Assembly: GCA_026414745.1 (NCBI GenBank)
Contig: JAOAIK010000040.1
Span: 62,001 to 126,000, forward strand
DNA: 64,000 nt
Direction: 5' to 3'
Source of the DNA: Roseococcus sp.
Lineage (GTDB): Bacteria > Pseudomonadota > Alphaproteobacteria > Acetobacterales > Acetobacteraceae
The notes under the pieces are model-generated. The model was given only the letters and a program-made list of their open reading frames with translations, had not been told where the DNA came from and did not search any database. Position numbers and translations under genes: made by a program. Shown piece after piece: positions 7,906 to 16,264 of this stretch (position 1 is the stretch's first letter; each line of letters starts with the position of its first letter).

Positions 7906-9117
7906 ATGGCGCCTCCGCCCTCCGCTTCGCCGGTGTCCAGTGCTGCCATCCTCCCGTTCCGACGGGAGATTCCGCCCCCGCGGCGCCCCGTGCCCCTCGC
8001 GGCGCCGGCGCTGTCGGGGCGCGAACTCGGCGCGCTGGCCGCCGTGCTGGAGAGCGGCTGGCTCGCCCCCGCCGGCCCGGCGCTGGCGGCCTTCGAGGAG
8101 GCGATCGCCAAGGCCACCGGCCAGCCCGAGGCGCTGGCCACCGCCTCGGGCACGGCGGCGCTGCACCTCGCCTACCGCGCGCTCGGTGTCGCGCCGGGCG
8201 ACGAGGTCTGGACCACCACCCTCACCTTCATCGCCACCATCGCGCCCGCCGTGCAGATGGGGGCGGTGCCGCGCTTCCTCGATGTCTGTCCGGAGAGCTG
8301 GACGCTCGATCCCGAGCGGTTGCGGCGCGATCTCGCCTCGGCCGCCCGGCGCGGCCGTCTGCCGCGCGCCGTGGTGCCGGCCGACCTGTTCGGCCAGCCC
8401 GCCGACATCGCCGCCATTCGCGAGGCCTGCGCGCGCTGGGGCGTGCCCGTGCTCTCCGACAGCGCCTGCGGGCTGGGCGCCACCCAGCATGGCCGCCCGG
8501 CCGGAGACGGGGCCGATCTCGTCGTCACCAGCTTCAACGGGAACAAGATCGTCACCGCCGGCGGCGGCGGCGCCCTCTCGGGGCCGAACTCGGCGCTGCT
8601 GGCGCGCGCGCGGCACCTGGCGCACCAGGCGCGCGAGCCGGTGGCGCACTACCAGCACGAGACGACGGGGCACAACTACGCGCTGAGCTCCGTGCTCGCC
8701 GCCATCGGCCTCGCCCAGTTGCCCGACCTCGCGGCGCGCGTGGAGGCGCGGCGCGCCCGTTTCGCCCGCTATCAGGCGGGGCTGTGCGACCTGCCCGGCC
8801 TCTCCTTCATGCCCGAGCCCGGTTGGGCCCGCGCCACGCGCTGGCTCACCGTGATCCAGGTGAACCCCCGCCGCTTCGGGGCGGACCGCGAGGCCATCCG
8901 CCTCGCCCTCGCCGCCGAGGGCATCGAGAGCCGCCCGGTGTGGAAGCCGCTGCACCTGCAGCCCGCCTTCCGCGACGCGCCGCGCTCCGGCGGGGCGGTG
9001 GCGGCGGGGCTGTTCGAGCACGGGCTTTGCCTGCCCTCCGGCCATGGCATGAGCCGGGCCGAGGAGGGACGTGTCATCGCCATCATCCGCGAGATGGCGC
9101 GCCCCGGTCGGGGCTAG
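7906..9117 (+). CDS. DegT/DnrJ/EryC1/StrS sugar aminotransferase
   Basis: PLP-dependent aminotransferase of the sugar type, which converts a nucleotide-linked keto-sugar to an amino sugar with glutamate as donor. The 403-residue protein has the family blocks SGTAALHLAYRALGV, PGDEVWTTTLTFIATI, and SFNGNKIVTAGGGGAL, where K214 should bind PLP. C-terminal PLHLQPAF and CLPSGHGM are also typical. It opens a locus of two glycosyltransferases and a sugar-nucleotide dehydratase. By analogy with PglF/PglE it may aminate the 4-keto sugar made by that dehydratase, producing a 4-amino sugar for a surface glycan. Substrate specificity is inference. Confidence 0.88.
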   Translation: MAPPPSASPVSSAAILPFRREIPPPRRPVPLAAPALSGRELGALAAVLESGWLAPAGPALAAFEEAIAKATGQPEALATASGTAALHLAYRALGVAPGDEVWTTTLTFIATIAPAVQMGAVPRFLDVCPESWTLDPERLRRDLASAARRGRLPRAVVPADLFGQPADIAAIREACARWGVPVLSDSACGLGATQHGRPAGDGADLVVTSFNGNKIVTAGGGGALSGPNSALLARARHLAHQAREPVAHYQHETTGHNYALSSVLAAIGLAQLPDLAARVEARRARFARYQAGLCDLPGLSFMPEPGWARATRWLTVIQVNPRRFGADREAIRLALAAEGIESRPVWKPLHLQPAFRDAPRSGGAVAAGLFEHGLCLPSGHGMSRAEEGRVIAIIREMARPGRG

Positions 9118-9125
9118 GCCCGCGC

Positions 9126-10325
9126 TTGGCGCGGCTTCTCTATCTGCACCAGCATTTCTCGACACCCGCCGGCGCGGCGGGCACCCGCAGCTTCGCGCTC
9201 GCCCGGGCGCTCGCGCAGGCGGGGCATCGCGTCACCCTGGCCACCGGCCAGTGGCAGGGGGCGGTGACGGGGATCGAGGGCCCCTTCCGGCGCGGCGCGC
9301 GCGAGGGGGCGGTGGCGGGCTTCCGCGTCGTCGAGTTCGCCATCCCCTGCGCCAACGCCATGGGCCTCGCCGCGCGCAGCGCCGCCTTCCTGCGCTACGC
9401 CTGGCGCGCGGCGGGCCTGGCGCGGGGCGAGGCCTGGGATCTCGTCATCGCCTCCTCCACCCCGCTCACCGTGGTGCTGCCCGCGCTGGCGGCGGCGCGG
9501 CGCGGCATCCCCTTCCTGTTCGAGATGCGCGACCCCTGGCCCGAGCTGCCGCGGGCGCTGGGCCTCGCCAACCCGCTCGCCCTCGCCGCCATGGAGCGCA
9601 TGGCGGATGCCGCCTGCCGCCGCGCCGCCGCGGTGGTGGCGCTGAGCGAGGGGATGGGCGAACTCGCCCGGGCGCGCGGCGCGACTCGGGTGGAGGTGGT
9701 GCCCCAGGGCTGCGACCTCGACCTGTTCGGGCCGCAGATCCCGCCCTGGCGCCCCGAGGCGGCGGCGAGCCATGAGCTGCTCGCCGTCTATGCCGGGGCG
9801 CATGGGGTGGCGAACGGGCTCGGCGCCCTGGTCGAGGCGGCGCGGGAACTCGCCCGGCGCGGCGAGCGGCGCTGGCGCCTGCTGCTGGTCGGCGAGGGGG
9901 GCGAGAAGCCCGCCCTGGTCGCTGCCGCGCGGGGGCTGCCCAACATCAGCTTCCTCGACCCGCTGCCCAAGCGCGACCTCGCGCGGCTGCTGGCGGGCAG
10001 CCAGGCGGGGCTGCTCTGCCTCGCCCCGGTGCCGGCCTTCGCGGAATGGACGGCGCCGAACAAGCTGATGGACTACCTCGCCGCCGGGCTGCCCGTGCTC
10101 TCGACCCTGCCGGGCGAGGCGGCGCGGCTGCTGGCCGAGGGCGCGGGCGAGACGGTTCCCCCCGGCGACGCCGCGGCGCTGGCCGATGCGCTGCAGCGCC
10201 TGGCCGATGCGCCCGCGCGGCGCGCGGCGATGGGCGAGGCGGCGCGGGCGCTCGCGCTCCGGCGCTTCGACCGGCGGCTGCTGGCCCGGCGCTTCGTGGA
10301 GACGGTCGAGGCATGCCTGCGCTGA
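9126..10325 (+). CDS. GT4 family glycosyltransferase (first)
   Basis: A 399-residue retaining glycosyltransferase of the GT-B fold, similar to WbuB-like enzymes that move amino sugars onto surface glycans. The N-terminal acceptor domain starts LYLHQHFSTPAGAAGTRS; the donor domain has VVPQGCDLDLFGP, LLLVGEGGEKPAL and AEWTAPNKLMDYLAAGLPVL (E307 in the donor-binding motif). I infer a TTG start at 9126, nine bases behind the aminotransferase stop, because no ATG or GTG fits the N-terminus of the family. It overlaps the next gene by 13 bases. Confidence 0.85.
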   Translation: MARLLYLHQHFSTPAGAAGTRSFALARALAQAGHRVTLATGQWQGAVTGIEGPFRRGAREGAVAGFRVVEFAIPCANAMGLAARSAAFLRYAWRAAGLARGEAWDLVIASSTPLTVVLPALAAARRGIPFLFEMRDPWPELPRALGLANPLALAAMERMADAACRRAAAVVALSEGMGELARARGATRVEVVPQGCDLDLFGPQIPPWRPEAAASHELLAVYAGAHGVANGLGALVEAARELARRGERRWRLLLVGEGGEKPALVAAARGLPNISFLDPLPKRDLARLLAGSQAGLLCLAPVPAFAEWTAPNKLMDYLAAGLPVLSTLPGEAARLLAEGAGETVPPGDAAALADALQRLADAPARRAAMGEAARALALRRFDRRLLARRFVETVEACLR

Positions 10326-11419
10326 TCCTGCTGCTCTCCGCCGCCCATCCGCCCGACGACATGCGCGTGGTCCGCAAGGAGGGGGCGGCGCTGGCCGCGG
10401 CGGGCCACCGGGTGCTGCATCTCTGCCCCGGGCCGGGCGGGGCCTTGCCGCCCGTGGCCGGGGTGGAGATCGAGACCATCGCCGCGCCCTCGCGCCGGGC
10501 CATCTGGCGGCCGCTGTGGCGGCGGGTGCTGGCGCTGCGCCCCGCCGTGATCCATGCCTCCGAGCCCGATGCCTGGGTGCTGGCGGTGCTGGCGGCGCGG
10601 CGGCTGGGCGCGCGGGCGGTGCTGGACGTGCACGAGCACTACCCCTCGCGGCTCGATGCGCGGCTGCCGCGGCCGCTGCGCCCCCTCGGGCGGCTCCTGC
10701 TCGGCGCCGCGCTGCGCGCCATCGCCGCGCGGGCCGATGCGCTGGTGCATGCGAAATCCGGGCTGGCGGCGGATTTCCCGCGCCCGGCCCGGCAGGTGGA
10801 GGTGCGCAACCACGCCCTGGCCCCCGAGGGCCTGCCGCGCCGCGCCCATGGGCCGGGGCCGCTGACGCTGCTGCATCTCGGCGCGATCGGGGTGAAGCGC
10901 GGCTGGCCGCAGATGCTGGCCGCCCTCGCCCTCTGCCCGCCCGACACGCGGCTGCTCGTGATCGGCCGCTTCACCGACGGCAGCGAGGACGCCTTCCGGG
11001 CCGAGGCGGCGCGGCGCGGCCTCGCGCAGCGGATCGAACTGGCCGGCTGGATGCCGGCCGAGGCAGCGCTGGCCCGGGCGGCGGCCGAGGCGGATGTGAA
11101 CCTGATCCTGTTCCAGCCGGGCGAGGAGAACCACCGCCTGGCCCTGCCGCACAAGCTGTTCGACGGCATGGCGCTGGGGCTGCCCGTCATCGCGCCCGCC
11201 TTCGCCGCGCCGGTGGCCGAGATCCTGCGCGGCGCGGGCTGCGGCCTGCTGGTGGACGTGACCGAGCCCGCCGCCATCGCCGCCGCCGTGACGGAACTCG
11301 CCGACCCCGCGCGGCGGGCCGCGCTGGGCGAGGCGGGCTGGCGGGCGGCGCGGGGCGAGTGGGGCTGGCCGGCCGAGGCGGCGCGGCTGGTCGCGCTGTA
11401 TCGGGAGCTGCTGGCGTGA
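10313..11419 (+). CDS. GT4 family glycosyltransferase (second)
   Basis: A 368-residue GT-B glycosyltransferase. The N-terminus (ILLLSAAHPPDDMRVVRKEG) and DVHEHYPSRL around 105-114 are typical of group 1 transferases in capsule and lipopolysaccharide loci; the donor half has LLHLGAIG, LLVIGRF and PHKLFDGMALGLPVIAP. The ATG lies inside the end of the preceding transferase gene (13-base overlap), which implies coupled translation. It probably adds a further sugar to the same glycan. Donor and acceptor cannot be deduced. Confidence 0.83.
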   Translation: MPALILLLSAAHPPDDMRVVRKEGAALAAAGHRVLHLCPGPGGALPPVAGVEIETIAAPSRRAIWRPLWRRVLALRPAVIHASEPDAWVLAVLAARRLGARAVLDVHEHYPSRLDARLPRPLRPLGRLLLGAALRAIAARADALVHAKSGLAADFPRPARQVEVRNHALAPEGLPRRAHGPGPLTLLHLGAIGVKRGWPQMLAALALCPPDTRLLVIGRFTDGSEDAFRAEAARRGLAQRIELAGWMPAEAALARAAAEADVNLILFQPGEENHRLALPHKLFDGMALGLPVIAPAFAAPVAEILRGAGCGLLVDVTEPAAIAAAVTELADPARRAALGEAGWRAARGEWGWPAEAARLVALYRELLA

Positions 11420-11468
11420 TGCGGCCGGCGGCGCGCCGGCGGGCGGGGGCCGGGCCGCGCCGGGCGCT

Positions 11469-11497
11469 TTGGCGGCGCGGCCGCTTGCCTCTATAGC
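11469..11497 (+). promoter_or_regulatory. Putative promoter inside the sugar locus
   Basis: TTGGCG (11469-11474) and TATAGC (11492-11497) are 17 bases apart and the -10 box ends seven bases before the ATG at 11505. It would give the dehydratase gene its own, leaderless transcript. This is one of the best sigma-70-like matches in the window. Confidence 0.45.
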
Positions 11498-11504
11498 TGG
11501 CGCG

Positions 11505-13487
11505 ATGGCCCAGACCCCGCCGGCCCGGCACATCCTGAACTTCGCGCTGGACGCGGCGCTGGCCGCCCTGGCGCTGCCCGCCGCGCTGTGGCTCGCGGGG
11601 CCGGGGAACTGGCCCGCGCCCGGCTGGTGGTGGGGCGGGATCGCGCTCGCGGTCGCCACGCTGCTGCCCATCGGCTGGGCGCTCGGCCTGCACAAGCAGT
11701 ACTGGCGCTTCGCCGGGCTGCGCGACCTGCTGGCGGTGCTGGCCGCCGCGCTGCTCACCGCGCTGGCCTTCTTCTGGCTCCTGCGCGCGGCCGATGCCTG
11801 GCATGGCGACAACCCGGCCTTTCCGGTGCTGCACGCCATGGTGCTGGCCGCGCTGCTCGGCGCGCCGCGCCTGCTGAGCCGCGCCCAGGCGCTGCGCCGC
11901 GCCATGGAGATGGCGGGGGCGCCCGCCGTGCTGGTGGCCGGCAGCGCCGACCAGGTGGACGTCTTCGCCTCCGCCCTCGCGCGCGCGCGCAAGCCGCCCT
12001 ATCGCATCATGGGCATCCTGACGCGCCGCACGCGCCAGGCGGGACGGCGCATCCAGGGCCACCCCATCCTCGGCGCCATCGAGGAGGCCGAGGCGGTGCT
12101 CGAGCGGCTGCGCGCCGAGGGGCGGCTGCCGCAGATCCTCGTCCTCGCCTCGCCCGACCTGTCGGGCCCGCCGCTCGCGCGGCTGCTCGACGCGGCGGAC
12201 CGGCACGGGGTGCCGGTGCGCGCCGCCCCGCAGCCCACGGCGCTGGCGCACGCCGCGCGCGATGGTCTGGAAGGACCGCGGCTCGATCTCCGCCCCGTTT
12301 CCATCGAGGAGCTTCTCGACCGCCCGCAGGTGCCGCTCGACCGCGAGGGGATGGCGCGGCTGGTGCAGGGGCGGCGCGTGCTGGTCACCGGCGCGGGCGG
12401 CACCATCGGCGGCGAGCTCTCGCGCCAGGTGGCGGCGCTGGGGCCCGCCATGCTCACCCTGCTCGACCACGGGGAATACGCGCTCTACGAGATCGACCTC
12501 GAGCTGCGCGAGCGCCACCCGGAGGTGCCGCGCCGCGCCGTGCTGGCCGACATCCGCGACGAGGCGCGCATCCGCCGCATCATGGAGGAGGCGCGGCCCG
12601 AACTCGTCTTCCACGCCGCCGCGCTCAAGCATGTGCCGATGGTGGAGGCGGACCCGCTGGAGGGCGTGCTGACCAACGCCTTCGGCACCCGCGTGGTGGC
12701 CGAGGCGGCGCGCGCGGCCGGCTGCGCGCTGATGGTGTTCATCTCCACCGACAAGGCGGTGAACCCCACCAGCGTGATGGGCGCGACCAAGCGGCTGGCC
12801 GAGATGTACTGCCAGGCGCTGGACAAGCTCGCGCGCGCGGGCGAGGGCGGCATGCGCTGCATCACCGTGCGCTTCGGCAATGTGCTGGGCTCCACGGGCA
12901 GCGTGGTGCCACTGTTCCGCCGCCAGCTCGAGCGCGGCGGGCCGCTGACCGTGACGCACCCCGACATGCGGCGGTACTTCATGACGGTGCGCGAGGCGGT
13001 GGGCCTGGTGCTGCAGGCCGCCGTGGTGGGCGCGGCCGACCGCGCCGAGGCGCCCGATCCGGCCGCGGCGGAGGAGGCCGCCCCGGGCCTTGCGGATGTG
13101 CAGCGCGAGCTGCGCGAGGGCGGGATCTTCGTGCTCGACATGGGCGAGCCGGTGAAGATCGTCGACCTCGCCCGGCGGATGATCCGCCTCGCCGGTCTGC
13201 GACCCGACGTGGACGTGGAGATCCGCTTCACCGGGCTGCGCCCGGGCGAGAAGCTCTATGAGGAGCTGTTCCACGGGCAGGAGCCGCCGCGGCCCACCCG
13301 CTTCCCCGGGCTGCTGGTGGCCACGCCGCGCACCGCCGATCTCGCCCTGGTGGCGCGGGCGCTCGAGGAGATCGCGGCCTCGGCGCGGGCCGGGCAGGTG
13401 CGGCTCGCCCTCGCCCAGCTCTCGCGCCTCGTGCCGGAGTTCGAGCACGAGGCCAACCCCGCGCGAAGCGGCACGGCGGCGCGTTAA
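11505..13487 (+). CDS. Membrane-anchored UDP-sugar 4,6-dehydratase (CapD/PglF/FlaA1 family)
   Basis: The 660-residue protein has four N-terminal membrane helices (about 7-30, 38-60, 72-93, 102-123), a CoA-binding-like Rossmann region (near 145-260) and a C-terminal short-chain dehydrogenase domain. NAD is bound by TGAGGTIG at 295-302. The catalytic region is STDKAVNPTSVMGATK (414-429), with M425 where classical enzymes have Tyr and K429 kept, the usual form in this subgroup. It makes a 4-keto-6-deoxy sugar nucleotide from a UDP-HexNAc. With the aminotransferase it would form a bacillosamine- or QuiN4N-like precursor. C-5 epimerising activity is an alternative. Confidence 0.85.
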   Translation: MAQTPPARHILNFALDAALAALALPAALWLAGPGNWPAPGWWWGGIALAVATLLPIGWALGLHKQYWRFAGLRDLLAVLAAALLTALAFFWLLRAADAWHGDNPAFPVLHAMVLAALLGAPRLLSRAQALRRAMEMAGAPAVLVAGSADQVDVFASALARARKPPYRIMGILTRRTRQAGRRIQGHPILGAIEEAEAVLERLRAEGRLPQILVLASPDLSGPPLARLLDAADRHGVPVRAAPQPTALAHAARDGLEGPRLDLRPVSIEELLDRPQVPLDREGMARLVQGRRVLVTGAGGTIGGELSRQVAALGPAMLTLLDHGEYALYEIDLELRERHPEVPRRAVLADIRDEARIRRIMEEARPELVFHAAALKHVPMVEADPLEGVLTNAFGTRVVAEAARAAGCALMVFISTDKAVNPTSVMGATKRLAEMYCQALDKLARAGEGGMRCITVRFGNVLGSTGSVVPLFRRQLERGGPLTVTHPDMRRYFMTVREAVGLVLQAAVVGAADRAEAPDPAAAEEAAPGLADVQRELREGGIFVLDMGEPVKIVDLARRMIRLAGLRPDVDVEIRFTGLRPGEKLYEELFHGQEPPRPTRFPGLLVATPRTADLALVARALEEIAASARAGQVRLALAQLSRLVPEFEHEANPARSGTAAR

Positions 13488-13532
13488 GGGGGCAGGGCGG
13501 GGCCGCCGGCGAGACCCGTCCCGTCCCGATCG

Positions 13533-13556
13533 GGCGGCGCCGGCGCCGGCGCCGCC
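13533..13556. terminator. 24-bp perfect palindrome between convergent genes
   Basis: A perfect palindrome made of GGCGGC, GCC/GGC repeats and GCCGCC occupies the 78-base gap between the convergent dehydratase and aldehyde dehydrogenase genes. As RNA it folds on either strand, so it could end transcription from both sides. No T-run follows, so an intrinsic terminator is only a suggestion. Confidence 0.4.
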
Positions 13557-13565
13557 GAGGCCGTG

Positions 13566-15077
13566 TCAGGCCATGTTCACCATGATGGTCTTCTTGTGGG
13601 TGAAGTGCTCGAGCATCGCCTCCAGCGAGGCCTCCTTGCCGAGCCCGCTCGACTTCACCCCGCCATAGCTGAGATTGGCCTGCACCACGAGGTTCTGGTT
13701 GACCTGCACGAGCCCCGCCTCCAGCCGGTGCGCGAGATCGAGCGCGACCTTGAGGTTGTTGGTCCAGAGGCTCGCGGCCAGCCCGTACTCGCTGTCGTTC
13801 GCCTCCGCCAGCACGGACTCGGGATCGTCGAAGGGCTGGATCACGGTGACGGGGCCGAAGATCTCCTCGCGCACCAGGCGGCTGTCCTTCGTCAGCCCGG
13901 TGAAGATCACGGGCCGGAGGAACAGGCCCTTCTTCAGCGCCGGGTCGGAGGGCAGGGCGCTGCACTCGTGCGCCACCGCCCCGGGCGTGGCCTTGCCCTC
14001 GGCGATGTAGGCCTGCACCTTCTCGAACTGCGCGGGGGAGATGATGGTGCCGATGTCGGTCTTCTCGTCGAGCGGATCGCCCATCACCATGCGGTCCACC
14101 GCCGCCTTCATCGCCGCGAGGAAGCGCTCGAAGAGCGGGCGCTCGACATAGATGCGGCTCGCCGCCGTGCAGGACTGGCCCTGGCGCGTGAAGCGCATCG
14201 AGGTCAGCGCGCCCTGGACCGTGCGCTCGAAGTCGCAGTCGGCGAAGACGATCATGGGCGACTTTCCGCCGAGCTCGAGCGTGACGGGCACGAGCTTCTC
14301 GGCCGCCGCCTTGGCGACGATCTTCCCCGTCTCGACCGAGCCCGTGAAGGTCACCTTGCGCACCAGCGGATGCGCAACGAGCGGCGCGCCGCACTCGGGC
14401 CCGTAGCCCGAGAGAATGTTGAAGCAGCCGGGCGGCAGCACGCGGTTCATCAGCTCGCAGATGCGCAGCACCGCAAGCGGCGCTTCTTCCGCCGACTTCA
14501 CCACCACCGTGTTGCCGGCCACCAGGGCGGGCGCGACCTTCAGCGCCATCAGCAGCATCGGCACGTTCCAGGGGATGATCGCGCCGACCACGCCGAGCGG
14601 CTCGCGCACGGTGACGCTGAGCACATTGGGCGCGAAGGGCACGCTCTCGCCCTTCAGCTCGCTCCCGAGGCCGCCGTAGAACTCGAAGATGTCGGCGACC
14701 ACCCCGGCCTCGACGCGGCTTTCGGTGCGCAGCGCCTTGCCGGTCTCGAGCGCGATGAGGCGTGCGAGCTCCTCCTGGTGCTCCTTCAGCAGGGCGGCGC
14801 ACTGGTGCACCAGCGCGCCGCGCTTGCGCGCGGGCATCTTCGCCCATTCCTTCTGCGCGCGGGCGGCATCCCGCACCGCGGCGTCCACATCGGCCGCATC
14901 CCCCTCGGCGGCCTTCGCCACCGGCTCGCCGGTCGCGGGGTTCACCACGTCGAAGCTCCTGCCCGAGAGCGCCGGCACATAGCGCCCGCCGATGAAGTGC
15001 AGGCCGGAGAGGGCGGCGGCGAGCCGGCGCTCGTCCAGGGTGACGCCGGCAGGGGTGGGGTGGGGCGTGTCGAGCAT
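13566..15077 (-). CDS. NAD(P)-dependent aldehyde dehydrogenase
   Basis: A 503-residue ALDH superfamily enzyme that oxidises an aldehyde to the acid. Catalytic residues are E268 in LELGGKSPM and C303 in GQSCTAASR; the cofactor region has FTGSVETGK, and IPWNVPMLL is present. The open frame runs far upstream, but family similarity begins at the ATG at 15077 (MLDTPHPTP). The C-terminus (SYGGVKSSGLGKE) is typical of betaine-, vanillin- or semialdehyde-type enzymes; the substrate is not deducible. The Bug receptor gene upstream on the same strand suggests a shared catabolic role. Confidence 0.88.
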   Translation of the reverse strand: MLDTPHPTPAGVTLDERRLAAALSGLHFIGGRYVPALSGRSFDVVNPATGEPVAKAAEGDAADVDAAVRDAARAQKEWAKMPARKRGALVHQCAALLKEHQEELARLIALETGKALRTESRVEAGVVADIFEFYGGLGSELKGESVPFAPNVLSVTVREPLGVVGAIIPWNVPMLLMALKVAPALVAGNTVVVKSAEEAPLAVLRICELMNRVLPPGCFNILSGYGPECGAPLVAHPLVRKVTFTGSVETGKIVAKAAAEKLVPVTLELGGKSPMIVFADCDFERTVQGALTSMRFTRQGQSCTAASRIYVERPLFERFLAAMKAAVDRMVMGDPLDEKTDIGTIISPAQFEKVQAYIAEGKATPGAVAHECSALPSDPALKKGLFLRPVIFTGLTKDSRLVREEIFGPVTVIQPFDDPESVLAEANDSEYGLAASLWTNNLKVALDLAHRLEAGLVQVNQNLVVQANLSYGGVKSSGLGKEASLEAMLEHFTHKKTIMVNMA

Positions 15078-15130
15078 GGGGCGGTCCTCCGTCCCCGCCT
15101 GCCTACACCCGCCGCCGCGGGGCGAAAAGC

Positions 15131-16099
15131 TCAGCCCCGCTCGATGCGGAGGTTGCCGGCCCGCACCACCTCGCGCCAGCGCGCGATCTCGGCGCGGATA
15201 TGCGCGGCCGCGCTGTCGGGCGTGCTGGTGGTCACCGGCTCGGTGCCGATCTCGGCGAGGCGCCGGGACACCTCGGGCTCGGCCACCGCGGCGTTGAGGG
15301 CGGCGTTGAGGCGCATCACCACGGGCGCGGGGGTGCCCGCGGGGGCCACCGCCATGGTCCAGGAGCCGGCGTTGAAGCCCTCGAGCCCGCTCTCGTGCAG
15401 CGTCGGCAGCTCGGGGAAGGCGCGGGAGCGCGCGCGCGTCGCCACCGCCAGCGCGCGCACGCGCCCGTCGCGGATGGCGCCGGCCAGCGTGGCCGTGGTC
15501 TCGATGGTGAAGCTCGCCTCCCCCGCCGCCACCGCCTGCAGGGCCGGGCCGCCGCCCCGGTAGGGGACATGCAGGAAGTCGAGCCCGCCGGCGGCCTGGC
15601 GGAACCACTCGCCCGCGAGATGGGTGATGGAGCCCACGCCCGCCGAGGCGAAGTTGTGGCGCCCGGGCTCGGCCCGCAGCAGGGCGATGAAGCCCGCGAC
15701 ATCGGCCGCAGGCAGGCGCGGGTTCACCGCCAGCGCCTGTGGTGTCACGCCGAGCAGCGCCACCGGGGCGAAGTCCCGCTCCGCGTCATAGGGCAGGTCG
15801 GGGAAGACGGCGGGGTTCACCCCATGCGTGGAGGCGGTGGCGAGCAGGATGACGCTGCCGTCGGGCGCGGCGCGCCGCGCCTGCTCGGCCGCCACCGCCC
15901 CGCCCGCGCCGGGCCGGTTCTCCACCACCACCGGCGCGCCGAGCGCGCGGCCCAGCGCCTCCTGGATCAGGCGGGCGGCGATGTCGGTGGTCCCGCCCGG
16001 GGCGAAGGGGACGATGAGCACCACGCCGCGCGACTGGGCGCGCAGCGGCGCAGGCAGCAGCGCGGGCAGGGCGAGCAGGGCGCGGCGGGCGAGGGGCAT
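15131..16099 (-). CDS. Bug/TctC-type tricarboxylate transporter receptor (first)
   Basis: A periplasmic binding protein of the tripartite tricarboxylate transporter family, 322 residues with a signal peptide (about 1-21, ending PLRAQS). Family blocks are IVPFAPGGTTDIAARL, VVENRPGAGG and HVPYRGGGPALQAV. Bug proteins bind carboxylates or other small organic acids for TctA/TctB importers, or work with sensors. No TctAB genes are in the window, so it is an orphan here. It lies 53 bases upstream of the aldehyde dehydrogenase gene and divergent from the CoA-transferase gene, so the ligand may be the acid or aldehyde they process. Confidence 0.88.
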   Translation of the reverse strand: MPLARRALLALPALLPAPLRAQSRGVVLIVPFAPGGTTDIAARLIQEALGRALGAPVVVENRPGAGGAVAAEQARRAAPDGSVILLATASTHGVNPAVFPDLPYDAERDFAPVALLGVTPQALAVNPRLPAADVAGFIALLRAEPGRHNFASAGVGSITHLAGEWFRQAAGGLDFLHVPYRGGGPALQAVAAGEASFTIETTATLAGAIRDGRVRALAVATRARSRAFPELPTLHESGLEGFNAGSWTMAVAPAGTPAPVVMRLNAALNAAVAEPEVSRRLAEIGTEPVTTSTPDSAAAHIRAEIARWREVVRAGNLRIERG

Positions 16100-16200
16100 G
16101 GCGGGCTCCGGCTGGGGGCACCCGGGCCTATCGGCGGCGGATGACCGGCGCACGACGATGCGATGACGCCCCGATGAAGCCGCCGGGCCGCCCCGCGGGC

Positions 16201-16229
16201 TTGCCCGGCCGCACGCCCTGGCCGATACC
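16201..16229 (+). promoter_or_regulatory. Possible promoter of the CoA-transferase operon
   Basis: TTGCCC (16201-16206) and GATACC (16224-16229) are 17 bases apart in the divergent gap, 35 bases before the ATG at 16265. The match is moderate in very GC-rich DNA. Confidence 0.25.
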
Positions 16230-16264
16230 CTGGCGGCCTGCGGAACTCTCGGAAGCCGAAGCCC

